In this document: positions 48,570-61,280 of the stretch, in pieces | Layout of the letters: every line of letters starts with the position of its first letter | Numbering within the stretch: the first letter of the stretch is position 1 | From: Caprimulgus europaeus | Taxonomy: Eukaryota > Chordata > Aves > Caprimulgiformes > Caprimulgidae | Direction of reading: 5' to 3' | Length of the DNA: 64,000 nt | Assembly: GCA_907165065.1 (NCBI GenBank) | Contig: OU015530.1 | Location: 51,434,465-51,498,464, forward strand | Made by a program: the position numbers and the translations under genes | The notes under the pieces: model-generated | What the model saw: the letters and a program-made list of their open reading frames with translations, nothing else | Database searches by the model: none | What the model was told of the DNA's origin: nothing

Positions 48570-50754
48570 TGGCTAGAAACCTGTGACACAGGTTGTAATT
48601 TGATTGTGAGGATGGCACAAGCAAAGCTGACATCTAAACAAAACTTTGTGAAGATAAAACCAACAACCACAACAAAAGGCTGTAAGTTATTTAAAAATAA
48701 AATAAAGTAAGTTGAATTAAAGAGCATTGAAGAGTTTATGATGGGTTAAAAAAAAACAAACCAAAGCCCCAAACAATCAAAAAAATTTAAGAAAGCCAGT
48801 GTATCTTTGTTACAAGAATATAGGGAAATGAGCAGATTGATGGAGGAGAAACAAAGAAAAATATGGAAATTAAGGAAAGCTAAACATTAGAGCTATAAAT
48901 CTCAAGTGGCTATATTCTCTTTGGGGATTCCTGATTTGTCACGCTCTAAAACTATTTCTCTAATCAGACCTTCACAGGAAAGAAACCCATTACTTATGCT
49001 AATATAACATTATCTAACACACCAAAAACTCTCATACATGCAATTCCAGCTGGAAGCCATCAGTCTGCTTGCAGTCCTTCAAACAAACTACCTTCTTTCA
49101 GGTGGAGATTTACAAAGCTGTTGAGGCCTTACTGCATGAGTTTTCTCTCTGATGTATCTGAGACAGAAAAGCCATCAGCTTCACACTTCATTTGCAGCGC
49201 CATATGCTATTCCCTTGGGAATTACTGCAGCCATCCAGGATTTAGAGCCCACTTCCCAAGCTGCAATATTCCTGTCACTAAGCACTATGAAATCTGAATT
49301 TCTTTGCTTGAGGAAAACTTGAGGGACAAGTGCTAAAACGAACAACTTCCAACACTTTTTTTGCTCAGAACCTCAAACTTCACCTTCTGGACACTTTTTC
49401 AACATTAACTCAACATTTGCCTATGTACAGTTTATGAATTCTGGTTATCTTGTTCCCCTAAAGTTACTGTTGCTTGAAAGGAAGTATCAAATCTCTTCCA
49501 ATCCACACAAAAAGGGTCAGGGAACTTTACAGCTGTGATCTGGACAGAGAAACAGCTCAAGTTGGAAAATTGGCCATGGAAAAGGAAACTACTCCATGTG
49601 CTGATCAGCCAGCTGGCAGGACACCCAGACCATGCAACTATCGAGTTCATTGTCCATCCTTTCCCTCTGCAGAGGCATTAATTTGAGTTTCTTTATTCCT
49701 ATGCAGCTACTAATTTTAATATATGGACTTAATATTTTTGAGATCACTGTCTGCTCTGTTACATTTGGCTGTAATCAGCTGCTGGATTCAATAGTTATTG
49801 GCAGAGATGGACAGAAAGGTGGAGGCATGGACAAAGAGCATGGTTGTATGTATCCTTCCAAATCTATGCCTAGAAGTGGTTTTTCAATTAAGAGTTTTTG
49901 ATATCAATATGCAAAGACTTTTTCCTACCAAAATGTATAGTTTTAGGTATGAACTAATCTTGCAAATAACTTCATTCCATTTTTTTTTCATATTCCAAGC
50001 TGTCTGTATGAATGACGCTGGCATACTTTTTCTCATTCGTTAGCATCCACTGTACCATTTTCTTTATTTCCTGCATCATTCCCAAATAAAAAGTAATTCT
50101 GGAATTTTGGGCTTTGAACTTACACTAGAATTACTTTTACAATCTTCTCTAGTTGCATGCTGTCTTACATCTAGCTTCAACATCAGCAACTGAGACATTT
50201 CTTTGACATAAATTATAGTAAATAGGTACATAATATTTTGGCAATTATTGTTATTTTTTTGCTGAGCCATACAAAACAATTTATCCTATTATTCTTCCAA
50301 AATGCAAAAATTCTGCTTTCTAGAGGACTGCATAAACAGCATGTATTTTTAACTCAGTTCATAAGCATTTAGTCTATTCTGCCTACATTCTCTTGAACCA
50401 ATAAATCTCATAGTGTGGTTTGTATAGACAATATGCTTTGTTCATAATAAATACAGAAGATAAAATAACTTTTGAATACTTGAAACTTGAATACAGAAGG
50501 TAATCCTAGCTGTAATTCTTTCAGGTAGACAAGAAATATTCCATAAATGCCAAGCAGCTTTCTTTCATTGCCATGGAAGTTGAAATCATGCCAGTATATA
50601 TTTTGTAAAGACATCTGCTATCTTTAAGTCATTCAAAAATGTATATAATTATTATCAGAGATAAGGTATACAGAACTTCATATGAACCTATAGTTATGGG
50701 ATGCAAAAGACACAGGAGATAAAACTCATGAAAAATGTTTAAAAAGAATATTAG

Positions 50755-50909
50755 CTGAAGCAGCCTTCTAAAAAAATAAATGCTCTTGAAGTATTGTGGA
50801 TCTGCAGGATTGCACTGAAGGCAAATAACATCTGCTGTTAGAGCATCACAGGAAACCAGAAAGAAATGAAAGGTCACTAAAAAATGAATATAAGTAAAAG
50901 GATAACAGT
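50755..50909 (+). repeat. Diverged duplicate, copy A
   Basis: This 155-bp segment aligns along its length with 52775-52932 on the same strand. Shared blocks are GCAG..T.CT..AAATA, TGAA.TATT.T.GATCTGCA, GAAG..AAATAACAT, GTCAC.AAA and an exact TAAAAGGATAACAGT at the end. I cannot assign it to CR1 or to either LTR family in the window. It is either an unrecognised interspersed repeat or a local duplication. Confidence 0.6.
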
Positions 50910-52774
50910 AGGATCCTGGTCACATCCTATTTTAGATGTCATGGGGCATCCTGCTTGGTTTCCCTCTGCCACTCCAGAAAGATGCAGGTCTTAAGTTCTC
51001 TGTATATGGCAGATGTCAACCCTATGCAAGTGTCTTGCACAAATAAGGGCATCAGAATGGCACTAAGCATTTATGTTAAAATAACTGAATGCCATTCTCA
51101 GTGCTTGAAGAAAAAAACTCACAATCATATCTGAAGTGATTTGCGGGAACAATTAATAACTGTGAGGTAATGACTGCTTATATGCAATGTTGTTTTGGCC
51201 TAACTTCCAGCTTTGACTTAAGGTCAAAGTATAAACATGTCTGACCTAAACACTATCTTTCAGTGGCACCAAGTTCCAGCTCTAAAAAGTAAGAAAGACT
51301 TTATACAGTTAGCAATTATCAGAGCAATTCAATCTTCAGTCTAGTTCCTACTAGAACAGTCTCACATAAATTTCTATTTATGTGTGTTTGTAGGCCCTCT
51401 TCTATATTAATCACTATGTAGCAAAAAATGTAATTGATTTTTTGGCAATTTAAATATACTGTAGGTCAATTACACAAATCATATAATTTAATGATGACTC
51501 TGATGACTAATGGTATCCCTGCTTGTAACCAGCAATGAAATGTCTCAACACTATGCTTGCCTTGGTATGATAGGGATGTGAAGGAGAATGCAAGTTTAAT
51601 GCATGAGGATGTTTTCAGGTTCATTGGCCAAAAGGTGCTGAAGTCTGTAATGATTGTTTCATACCATTTCAAATAGAATACCCTTATCAGAAACAGAGCA
51701 TTTCTTCCAACACAGTGCTTCAAAGAACACACTCAAGTCACTGTAAGACTATTCCTACAGGAACTCCCAATGTTCTATTGTTAATTCAAGTAAATTCATG
51801 CTTTGTGTAACAATGGTTTCTCCTGTGCAACAAAGTTAATCCAAAAATATCTATCAAGATTCATGTAGTGCTGAGCAGCCATTTTTCTGTTTACAGGTAT
51901 CAATTAAAATATTAAATACCACACATTTGCTAATTCTAGTAATAAAACTGAACATTGAAATGTAGTGAAGTATTCGTAAGTCATACACACAAAAAGTTGC
52001 AAAATATCTTTATAATAAAAGACAGTCACTAGGCATAACTAGAAGTCTGCTTATCAAGAGACATCAATAATGTCTTTGATGTATCCAAGCTAAAAGCATG
52101 ACAGTAAGAAGTATTTTCTTAGAACTACACAGGGAAAGGCTCGTAACGTGTACATGAGAGAAAATGCTTCCAAGGTACTCATTTCTGCATATTTACCAAT
52201 AGAGAAATATGTAAAATAATTGCAGACACACAAATTGCAGACACCAACAGTTTATTTCCTTTTTCTTTTGGACCAGACTTTGCCCCAGTGGACACAGACA
52301 GGATGTGTCACTCAAATGCACCATCAAAAAGGTGTCTGAGGAGGAAACCACATGAAGGCAATGAAGTTACCAACAGATTAGATAGGACTAGAGGCAGTAA
52401 TAGTAAATGTGTAAGTTAAGACTTATTGAATAGCTCCTATAATTTGGGCAGACTTCAAGCAAAACTGAGCCGAGTTCTTTGCTAGTAGACAATTGTAAGT
52501 AGATTGCAGACATTTCACCACATTGATATGACTGGCATCCTGAGCTCAAGAGAGGAGCAAGCATGAAATAATATTAAATCAGAGCTATGCTGAAAGAAGG
52601 GTTCGAGAAATACTAAAAAAAATCCTGATTTCAACTAGCTCTGCACCCAGGAATTCCAGAATCTTTCCCTTTTATTATTCACAGTATTTCTCAGACATCA
52701 CATTTTTTAATAATTTGGATATCAGATAAAAAACAATCTAGCCTGTGACTAGATTCTGGAAAAAAATATATAAT

Positions 52775-52932
52775 CTAGAGCAGATTGCTGAGAAATAGAA
52801 TTTTGCTGAAATATTATAGATCTGCAAGGGTTCATGGAAGATAAATAACATGAGCTTCTAGCAAGCATTGTAAGTCCTGGGAGAGCAACCAAGAGTCACA
52901 AAAGAAATCAATATAACTAAAAGGATAACAGT
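52775..52932 (+). repeat. Diverged duplicate, copy B
   Basis: Partner of 50755-50909, about 2.0 kb downstream in direct orientation. Both copies stop matching right after TAAAAGGATAACAGT, which suggests a real element boundary there. The left boundary is less clear because both sides are A-rich. If the pair were old LTRs, 50910-52774 would be internal sequence, but I see no retroviral coding remnant in it. Confidence 0.6.
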
Positions 52933-54721
52933 GTTTCAAGTAGCATGCTTTAGTGCCTCCAAATATCACTTGCCTTGTAGGTACTTTTAAAATAATCCTA
53001 ACATTTCAGGAAGCCTGATGTGCAGTTACTGGTTACACAACATTCCGTTTCTATTTATAAATAGCAATCCTAGTTCCCAGAATTTAAAATTTGGTTGGTT
53101 TGTTTATGTCTTTGTTTATCTGTTTAAATGGTTTAGTTACAAGTGTTTTCTGTTATGATTTGGAGAAGGTTGTACCAATTTCTATGGCAGACCGTATCTT
53201 TTTCATCTTAACAAAAGAATCCCAAAGATGGACCCATTTGCAATGGCTCATGCAGCTGAACAAGTACTCTGAAAAGAGTGGGATAGTCCAGGTCCTCCAA
53301 AGGACTGACCTGCAGAAATGGAACAACTTGAGAGCTGCATAAACCTTATAGCAGCTGACAAAAGTTATTTCCTATAGGCTTCTCCCAAGAGTTGTCCTGC
53401 CACAGTAATGATGAATGCTGTTCCTATTCAGCTGAGGAATAGCTTCTCCATCCAGCTCTAGAAAAACAGCTGAAGTCTCAGAGGAAATGGAATATGGAAA
53501 TACATTAGTCATTAACTTCACTATTAAATGGAGCTTTGTAGTACACACTATAATTCAATTTCTGGTGAAATCTCATTTTCATATGTTTTCTTTATCTTAT
53601 AGAAATTTACTGGGATTAAAGTTTTTACTGTCTCCCTTGCTAAATCAGCTAAGTTGGAACAAGGGATTGATTTTTTTCTTTGGCAGTGCCACAGATCCCA
53701 CAAAAACCTTAGGTGTACACTAACACATGGAGTTTGGTCTCAGTCTTTCGGCAATATAATCTTGCTCCTTTTAAAAATAAATCTTGAAGTCTGGTAGATA
53801 GAGGAGTAAGATTTCAAGCTACAAAATAAGAGAGATTTCCAGAAGTTGACTCATCTCTTGCAGATGGGCTTATATGCACACCATGTAAAATCCCCACGGT
53901 TCTGAAGAACATGTTTAACACATAATATTAGAGATTTAGTGATACATTCCCGTTATGTAAGAGAATGAAACTCTGTTATTCCTAAGACTAATTTATATCT
54001 AACAATTAAAATCTCATCATCATATGAACTGCTACTATCTCATTAGGGCTATTAGAAAACTTTTTTTGGCAATAATAAACACAATAAAAAAATAAAACAA
54101 TACAGAAATGTGATTTAAAACAAATTTAAAATTGAGAGTTCAGTACTCATAAAACAGAAAGAGATCAGAACACTAGGAGAGAAGGAATAATGAAATCACT
54201 TTGTTTAAATTCCCCTCTGAATTGTGTTGCCAGAACCACTGCAGGCAATAAGCAATGCAGTCTCTTTTTTGTGCCACCATCCAGCCAGGCTTGTTGAGCT
54301 GCACGTTTCCCTTCCCTCCTGAATAGAACAATAGAAGTGATTCCACTTGCCAGTGCACTTTTCCTCTCTTTCAGGCTCTCACTGGAGAAAACACTGATTT
54401 TCAAAAGTTCACCTTTTTTGGGATGAGCTCTTCATTCATTTCTATTAATTGATCCTAGGTATTACAATGTGCTCAATGTCTAACCTTGTACTTTAGAATC
54501 CTTATCAAATCCTAGGAATAAAGTGGACTTTCTCTTGTCTTTGTATTTCTTTCTGTTTCACTGTTTGTTCTCATCAACATGATACGTTGCGTTGCACTTT
54601 GACCTTAATTTCTTTGGAAATAGAGACCATTGCAATGATCAGAGCTACTAGATATTATTGCAATATGAGTCAATACATGGCAACCTAAAAATAGTTAAAA
54701 ATAATAGGAGTTAAAGGTAGG

Positions 54722-54892
54722 AGAACAGGTTGCTCAGAGAAGCTGTGGCTGCTCCTCCCTGGAAGTGTTCAAGGCCCGGTTGGATGAGGCTTTGAGCAAC
54801 TTGGTCTAGAGGAAGGTGTCTCTGCTGATGGCAGGGGCATTGCAACTAGATGATCTTTAACGTCCCTTCCAACCTATACCATTCTATGATTC
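54722..54892 (+). mobile_element. CR1 3'-end fragment, about 170 bp
   Basis: GAACAGGTTGCTCAGAGAAG, GTTGGATGAGGCTTTGAGCA, TCTCTGCTGATGGCAGGGGC and ATGATCTTTAACGTCCCTTC, with the terminal ATTCTATGATTC, reproduce the 3' end of CR1. It shares subfamily-level words with the copy at 19.1-19.8 kb (AGAAGCTGTGGCTGC, CTGCTGATGGCAGGG), so the two belong to the same or a sister subfamily. It is strongly 5'-truncated, with only the last few ORF2 codons and the 3' UTR left. Confidence 0.93.
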
Positions 54893-55799
54893 AGGGAAAT
54901 TTGGTGGCTAAGAGAGAAAAAAGGGTGTTGAAAAGTAAGTCAATTACATTAGAAAAAAACAGAGAATAATTTAGACTATGGTTTCCCAGAAAGGATGGTA
55001 TTTTCATCTATTCTAGCCAAGTGTAGATGTGGTCATCTCCGAAACAGAAGACCTTGTCCAGCATGGTAAAGAGACATTCTTCCATGATCTCAGTTTGTAC
55101 GTGGCTGTACCTGTACTACTGAAAGATTATTATTGTTATTTGACATCACAACACACCATGGTAGGGTAGGTGGAACCCATGAAACAACAGAAAAAAAAGA
55201 TAGTGTACTAGACCAGTGGGCTTCCAAGGGGGTGAGACTGACAGATGTTTTCCAAAGCACTTCCTCAGTCTATGAAAGTGGACAGGTTCTCAGAGGTAAG
55301 ACAGGTATTTCAATTCAATTGCTAGCTGACTTGAAGTCTCACCGTGAGGAATATTTCTATTTGCTTCTGCATCTTCTAAGGAAATAATATTTTCCCCATG
55401 AAGTCCCATAAATTAATGCATTTAAAATGTTTCTTCTTTACTGCTAAGAAAATGTGCAGGATCAGGGAGTCTAAGCCCAGGGTACAGTAGAAAATTATGC
55501 TAGGGGTGGGAGGAATGCACTGTAGCATTGACTTCAGTGTACTCTGATTTCCAGAGTCCAAAAGAGACATGGTAGGTGCCATGAGTAAAGCTATTATCAA
55601 AATTTCCTCTTTTGCAGAGGAAGACAATTATTTGCTACTAACATAAGACATTATATGTAAAAGGGATCAAAAAAAGTCTTAAAAGGTTGAAGGAAAAATA
55701 AAAAGGAAAATTTCAGCATGTAGGCTGGAAGACTGTATCTGCAAAGGTGAAGATAAATGAATTAACACTGCTAAAATTACAGTTCTGACCCATCAGCTC

Positions 55800-55957
55800 T
55801 GGATTCTGCTAGTGACTCTGCTAAAGATTTTGTGCCTGACTTTGAGGAAGTCACTCCTCCTCTTCAGTGAGTTCAAAACAAGTTCAGCTCCCTGCAGGTC
55901 AGATTCTGTCTCCTCTGGGTGTAAAACAGGAATGAGAAAACTCTATTTGACAACTTC
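55800..55957 (+). repeat. Possible MIR/L3-like ancient repeat
   Basis: CTTTGAGGAAGTCACTCCTC and CCTCTGGGTGTAAAACAGGA with AATGAGAAAACTCTATTTGA follow the 'gaccttgaggaagtcact...cctcagtttcc...gtaaaatgggaat' order of MIR and L3-type 3' ends, with an insertion between the two halves. Confidence 0.45.
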
Positions 55958-56398
55958 GACTGCCAGATCTTCATGGCAGTGTCTGATAAGAACTTGACAC
56001 AATAGGGTTTTGATCTCTGCTGCTTGCTGTAATATAAATAATACTAAAACTTGACTCTGGGTCATTTAAATACCACTTGGTGCATGCCAGATAAAAACCT
56101 CTGTAGGTTACCTCAAGGTTTCTGATGTTCAGAATCAGGTCAATGAAATTCTGCATTCAAGGTTAATAAAAAAAATTGTGCATACTCATGATATGCACTA
56201 GCAAAAAACAATAAACACTGCCAATACCTAATTTTAGCAGCTCACATACAAGGTTGTTCTGGATAGAGAAAACTAACAGCCCTTAGGAATGACAAGAGCC
56301 TCACTGAGTTCAAGCATTAAGTACTGCAATTTTTCCCAGTGTGTTTTGCAGACAATTTGCAACATAAATCACAGTTTGTGACTTGAAAGCACTCAACA

Positions 56399-56500
56399 CT
56401 GGCCTAAATCTGCTCCCACTAAAGTCATCCATAAAGTTCTGTTATCTTTACTGGCAAACAGAGGCTGCACAGAGCCAAGTGCTTTTGAAAATCTCACCTG
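56399..56500. repeat. Possible ancient sauropsid repeat fragment
   Basis: GGCCTAAATCTGCTCCCACT followed by AAAGTCATCCATAAAGTTCT, then AAGTGCTTTTGAAAATCTCA, resembles old repeats common in turtle and crocodile genomes ('gcctgatcctgctcccactgaagtcaat...'). Assignment is from memory. Confidence 0.4.
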
Positions 56501-56864
56501 TATTCAGCAATAACAGACAAAATCTACCTGCAGGTTAAGGTTCACATACAGGCAGTAAGTTGGGAAATACCAGATTTAAGCCTCAAGGTCCACAAGCTGT
56601 AATTCAGCCCCCTATGTGTATGTATTGTGCTAGAGACTAATTACATATCTTACACACTTTGAATTGCCTCAGATGTTGCACCAAGTGGCTGCTGCTCACA
56701 CCTAATGAGGCCTCTTCAATATTTCATTTGATCCTCACCGTTGTGTGTGTGGTTTTATTTGCAGCACACAATCTCAATCTGCTTTAAGGGCAGAGTTATC
56801 AGTTTTCTCATAGTGGTTTCTATGGAGCTCATCACTACAATATGTGAGTGCTTCAAATGCTCAT

Positions 56865-57090
56865 CACTTTCCACAGCACCTCGGCGTGGTGAAGACATTA
56901 TCCCATGGCACAGATGAGGAGCTGAATCAGAGAATGATTAAAGTCAAACTTTTTGCTAATTTAGGGTGTTCAATTTAAGATGCCTGAGATCAGATTTTTT
57001 TCAGAGTAATTATCATAATTTTATATAGTTAAGCACAGCTCCTATCCAGTTCAATTGTAGCTAGAAATGTCTTGCACTTCTGAAAGTCAG
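56865..57090 (-). repeat. Ancient L3/MIR-like repeat, best-preserved fossil copy
   Basis: ACAGCACCTCGGCGTGGTGA, CATTATCCC, CACAGATGAGGAGCTGA and CAGAGAATGATTAAAGTC match the reverse complement of the conserved 3' portion of L3/MIR-type repeats. They are followed by CTAATTTAGGGTGTTCAATT, AAGATGCCTGAGATCAG, CACAGCTCCTATCCAGTTCA and GCACTTCTGAAAGTCAG, which follow the order of another abundant sauropsid fossil repeat. This is the clearest of the old fragments here. Confidence 0.55.
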
Positions 57091-58476
57091 AAAAAAATTG
57101 GTTTAGAATCCAGAGTCTCACTGAGCAACTGCACCCAGCTGAGCACTGGAAAAAAAATGAGACTAATGGGGACCATGACACCTGTGAAAAATTTGGCTAA
57201 GGGGATTACTCAGGAATCACATTGAAACTACAGCACAAGGCATGATGGCCCCCACAATAACATTTAACCTCATCAGCCACCAGACCATCTTTTTCAGTCC
57301 CTGCACCCTGTCTGATACCTTCAGTAACTGAAGCCAAAGTCCTAGATAGCAAACTCATCAGTATTACACTCCCAAACTCACCCTTAATATCAAAGACTGC
57401 TTTTCTGAAAGCCCTTAAATTAGACATTTGGGTTTTTTTCAAGCTTCCTAACATTTTTTCCTAACATTTGGCTCAAGTCTTATCTGGTTGTTTCTTTGGG
57501 TAGGTGAGGTTGGTTTTGAGTAGGTGAGTATGTCCATTTCTGTGTGTATTTTTGCACGTATTGGTTGGTGATACATAAATATAATGAAAATAAAAGGATT
57601 ATTTTGGGTAGTTTTCCATATTATGCAACTTTACAAAGGAGTCAAAGTTAGTAAAACAACCAAAAGTATATGTATTATAGTTGCATTTAAAATTGAACTA
57701 CTAAGCCAAGGAAGGGAAGTAACTTGAAATCATTAGAGGCAAAGGACTGTCTTACTTAATTGGAAAATATTTATTGAAAACAGCATTTATTGCAGTCAAT
57801 CAAGTGCCAGAATCCTTGTCTTTTGGAAAATGCAGCACTGTCTGGCCAGCTCTACACCACTAATGCTGCTAGAGCCCCAGGGAAGGGGAAAGCCCACTTG
57901 GAGTATTTCAGGACAGAAACTGTCTATAGTTTCAGGTGCAGAATTGCCAGAAAGAACAAGAAATAGAGGGCGATGATGATTTACTTTCCCAGTGATTTTC
58001 CTCTTCCCCACGTATATGTTTTTAACACACTACTACATCTATTTTCACAGGAAGGTTCCCTTTCCTCCACCCTCCACACTTTCTCAAGGGCTTCCTTGTC
58101 CTCATTAGTTGTAGCTTACTGAAAATCCAGTTGCTTTGCCGTGCTATGAAAACCAGAGAGAAATTTCAGGGATTTTCCTGAAAACCTCATCATATTTCTT
58201 TTTCCCTGGCCAGCGATCCATGGCCACAGAGATATCTGTCTAGTAGGACAGCTAAAAGCAGAACTCTTCACACATCCCTCATGCCACTCCTACTTGCCCA
58301 CTAAGGAATGACATATATTCCGCCCCTCAAGGGAAGCAAACACCTTTGCAGGTTATAAAATACTGTCACTGCTGGGTGAAGGCAGGAGATACTGAATTTT
58401 GTAGGACAGGGAATTTGGTGGTGAAAGCATTGAAGACTTGGGAGGTAAGGGTTAAGTGTTGGGTCTGAGACAGAGC

Positions 58477-58531
58477 TGCATCATCTCTTGGTGCCTCTAT
58501 TCTCTCTCTGTGAATGGAGAAGCATGAATTA
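58477..58531 (+). repeat. Possible MIR/L3-like fragment
   Basis: GCATCATCTCTTGGTGCCTC followed by TATTCTCTCTCTGTGAATGG resembles 'catctctctgtgcctcaatttctctctgtgaaatggg'. Short, so low confidence. Confidence 0.38.
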
Positions 58532-59323
58532 AAGCTAAATGTGCAGCCTGTGATAGTTGGGAAGTCTAAGCAGGTAACCAAAATGGTCTGTTCAGGCTTC
58601 ATAAGCTGTGCCAGCATCCCTGCTGTTGAGGTTAAATTCATTAACAGTTGTGAGGCACTCAGATACGGGAGGAGGTTGTGTCAGTGTATCCAATAGGCAG
58701 CTCTGGGGCTCATTTTCTCCTGTTGCTGCAAACTATTCACCCATGGCACTTGGATTCTTTTTACACAAACCAGGAGGTATCACAAAATTCTTCTTCCTTC
58801 AGGAACAAATAACAAACCAGTTCCAATTTAAAACCACCTGCAGGGGAAGGGCACTATTCTTTACTCTAGAGATGAGATATTTTTTGAAAGCAGTGTACCA
58901 GTCTCCTTTCTCTTTCCCAAGTCAGTTATTACTTAGGCCAGTAGAAATGCAGCAGAAGCTGGAAAATGTTGCCTCTCAAAGGGGAGAGACACTGCCCAAC
59001 ACCTTTCCAGAAGCATCTTGGCCTCAAGACAGTGATATCTTGCTCTCAGGTTCAGAGCTGAATGGGTGACAGCAGGCACAAGGATCCATTTGATGATTCT
59101 CATGGTGGGGTTGTATCTCTGTACATCTGTGTGTGTATGTATGAACCTATATAAACAAAGTGTACACAAGTTCTCCTGATGGAGTGTTAATATCCACAGT
59201 TACTTGTTAGAGTCTGGTTTAGGAAGAGTTTCTTTAAATGACTGTCAAATCTTTAGACATGCCCATAAAGATCCGAAGACCCAAGGATGTCTGATCTTAT
59301 GTAAAAGAACCAAAACTTGAGTA

Positions 59324-59345
59324 AATGAATGAATGAATGAATAAA
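59324..59345. repeat. (AATG)n short microsatellite
   Basis: About five AATG units, the last degraded to AATAAAT. Confidence 0.85.
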
Positions 59346-59499
59346 TCATTGTTAACATTTTCAAAATGCTTAAGCAATGTAGGACACGACTACACCTTGC
59401 AACAAACTGCCTGAAGCCAGTGCTGACCCAAACTGATGGTTTCCACAGCACCAAACATTGCATTGCATGGGCTCAGAAGCTGAAACACAAGAGCAACTT

Positions 59500-59655
59500 A
59501 GCTCTGGGCAAGTCACTTCATTCTCGTATCAAGCTTCCCTTTCTGCCAAGTGTGGGTAATACAGTTTACCTACATCACTGAGATGTCAGAAAGAATATTG
59601 TTAAAAGAAATTTGAAGACAAAAAGCACCAAGAACGCTTTAGGTACTATTACTAG
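59500..59655 (+). repeat. Ancient L3/MIR-like repeat
   Basis: CTCTGGGCAAGTCACTTCAT, TGTGGGTAATACAGTTTACC, TACATCACTGAGATGTCAGA and AGCACCAAGAACGCTTTAGG keep the order of the L3/MIR 3' end ('gggcaagtcactt...ataatactacctacctcacagggatgt...aaagcgctttgagatcc...tattatt'). Plus-strand orientation, opposite to the copy at 56865. Confidence 0.5.
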
Positions 59656-60189
59656 ATGTAGAAAGTGCCATTTTAGCAACACACACCTTTCTGTAAGGAA
59701 GCTGTATTTAAATTACACAACCCTATAATTACATTTCATTATCATTAATAGTATAAATAGTTATTTTAGAGCATCTCCTGTCTTGAGGTCTTTCAGAGTC
59801 TGTTAGATTCCAGCTAAAAAAGAAAATAAACTATATTCTATCACTAAAATGGCAATTCAGTTCCATTATTATCTCTTGGATGCAACAAAAAACACAAACT
59901 CAACAGGTCTATCTAATGGCCTAAAATCTGAGAAACTGCTACCTTTTCCTTCTTAATACTGACCAACAGACCAACTCAGTTTCCCAGAATTAAATGCCAT
60001 AATTTGACTACACAGCAGTTTGAATATGTTTGTTTCAAGTGTGCTATGTTTTTAGATGTTTTCAAAAGAAAACAGATGGAAAAATAAAGCACCAGTAACA
60101 ACAGAAAGCTTTTAAAAAAAACCATCCTTTTTAATACACAAGAAAAGTGAGCCTTCAAAGCCTGTGCATAAGCACCTACATAATTGGCT

Positions 60190-60256
60190 GGATTTTCAAG
60201 AGCACTGAGCTTTCAGCGGTCCCCAGTGAGACCAACAATAGCTTTTGGATGCTCAA
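60190..60256. repeat. Possible ancient sauropsid repeat fragment
   Basis: GGATTTTCAAGAGCACTGAG, CAGCGGTCCCCAGTGAGACC and GCTTTTGGATGCTCA resemble the partly palindromic old repeat 'gattttcaggagcactgagcacccacagctcccattgac...gtgctcagcac', the same type as the right half of 56865-57090. Confidence 0.4.
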
Positions 60257-61275
60257 CAATTTATCACGACTCAACAATTTCCCCCCTGGGCATTATTTAC
60301 CAATAATGTGGTATATAGAAAGCTAAAACATTTCAGACTGTAATTTTTGGTTGGACTTGGACACTTGACTCTTAAGATACCCCAAAGTATTTCCACATGT
60401 TTTATCCCTGGATCTTACAGTAAAAAAACCACAGGCTTAATTCAAATGAACACTGTACACTAGGACTCAAATGTCAAAACTGTATCGTGCTGGTAAAGGT
60501 TACATAAAATAATGATTAATTAGTCTTTTTCCCCATTCAAGTTTTACTTGTCTGTCAATAGAAGACAGTAGATGATTGCCTGGCCAAAATATGCATTATT
60601 TCCAGTTCTCTAATATCACTGAAGAGCAGGCAGCAGTTCAATTTGCCAGCAACAATTTATTGTGCAGAATAAAAATTCTGCAGGCAACCTCTTCTCATCC
60701 GTTACTTTCAACATCTCCCACAACTATTTGATTTTCTTCCTGGCTTTTTGTGTTAACTGGTCATCTCCTGCCAAATCCCAGCTATCTAAATAAGACTCTG
60801 CAGCTTGTTCAGTGGTTATAGCTGCGTTTCATGCATGCAGTGTGCATTTCACAACAAACAGGATTGTATCTTTTAGTGGCATGACCGAGACAAAACTTAG
60901 GATGGATATTTGTCCCAAATGCTCTAAAAAAATCAGTATTTTAAAAAGCTGAATATGTGGCCGAAGTTTGAAGCATTGACCAACTGACAAAAAGAATAAA
61001 TGGATAGCAGGTAGTGAAATCTGCTGCTAAAAATGGACAGGAGCCTCCAGTGCCACCCTCAGCCATCTGCTTCTGCTGCAGTGTCAGAGCTGTGGCAGCC
61101 AAGCAGCGAGAAGTGACGGCCTCCCCTCTCCCAACCCCTCTAGAAACCACCTCCCAGGCAGGGAGGAGGGAATCAGAGAGACTGGCAACAGCAGTAGCTA
61201 CTTCTGCAAAAATCTTTCTTCCCTTAAATCCGTAATTCCTGCAGGCAAGAGTCACAGGTGGATTTTATCTCTTCT

Positions 61276-61280
<5 letters not shown>

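Larger units (their letters stand above)
39989..54721. other. 14.7-kb non-coding stretch
   Basis: No gene supported. Contents are a T23 tract (41135), an old minus-strand repeat (42118-42296), an A/T low-complexity patch (42400-42462), an A29 tract (44471), an 11-bp hairpin (46701-46724), a 24-bp tandem duplication (48529-48569), a nuclear-receptor-like palindrome (51211-51229) and a diverged duplicated pair (50755-50909 and 52775-52932). The remainder is unique-looking AT-rich DNA. Confidence 0.6.

Noticed and set aside
50910-52774. Interpretation as the internal part of an old provirus between two LTRs
   Set aside because: No gag, pol or env-like reading frame, primer site or polypurine tract is visible, so I keep the flanking pair as an unassigned repeat.
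58608-59069. Longest open frame in the window, 153 codons, plus strand
   Set aside because: No domain, no repeated or biased codon pattern and no splice context. It runs over an interval flanked by old repeats, and its length is within what chance gives in 64 kb on six frames.
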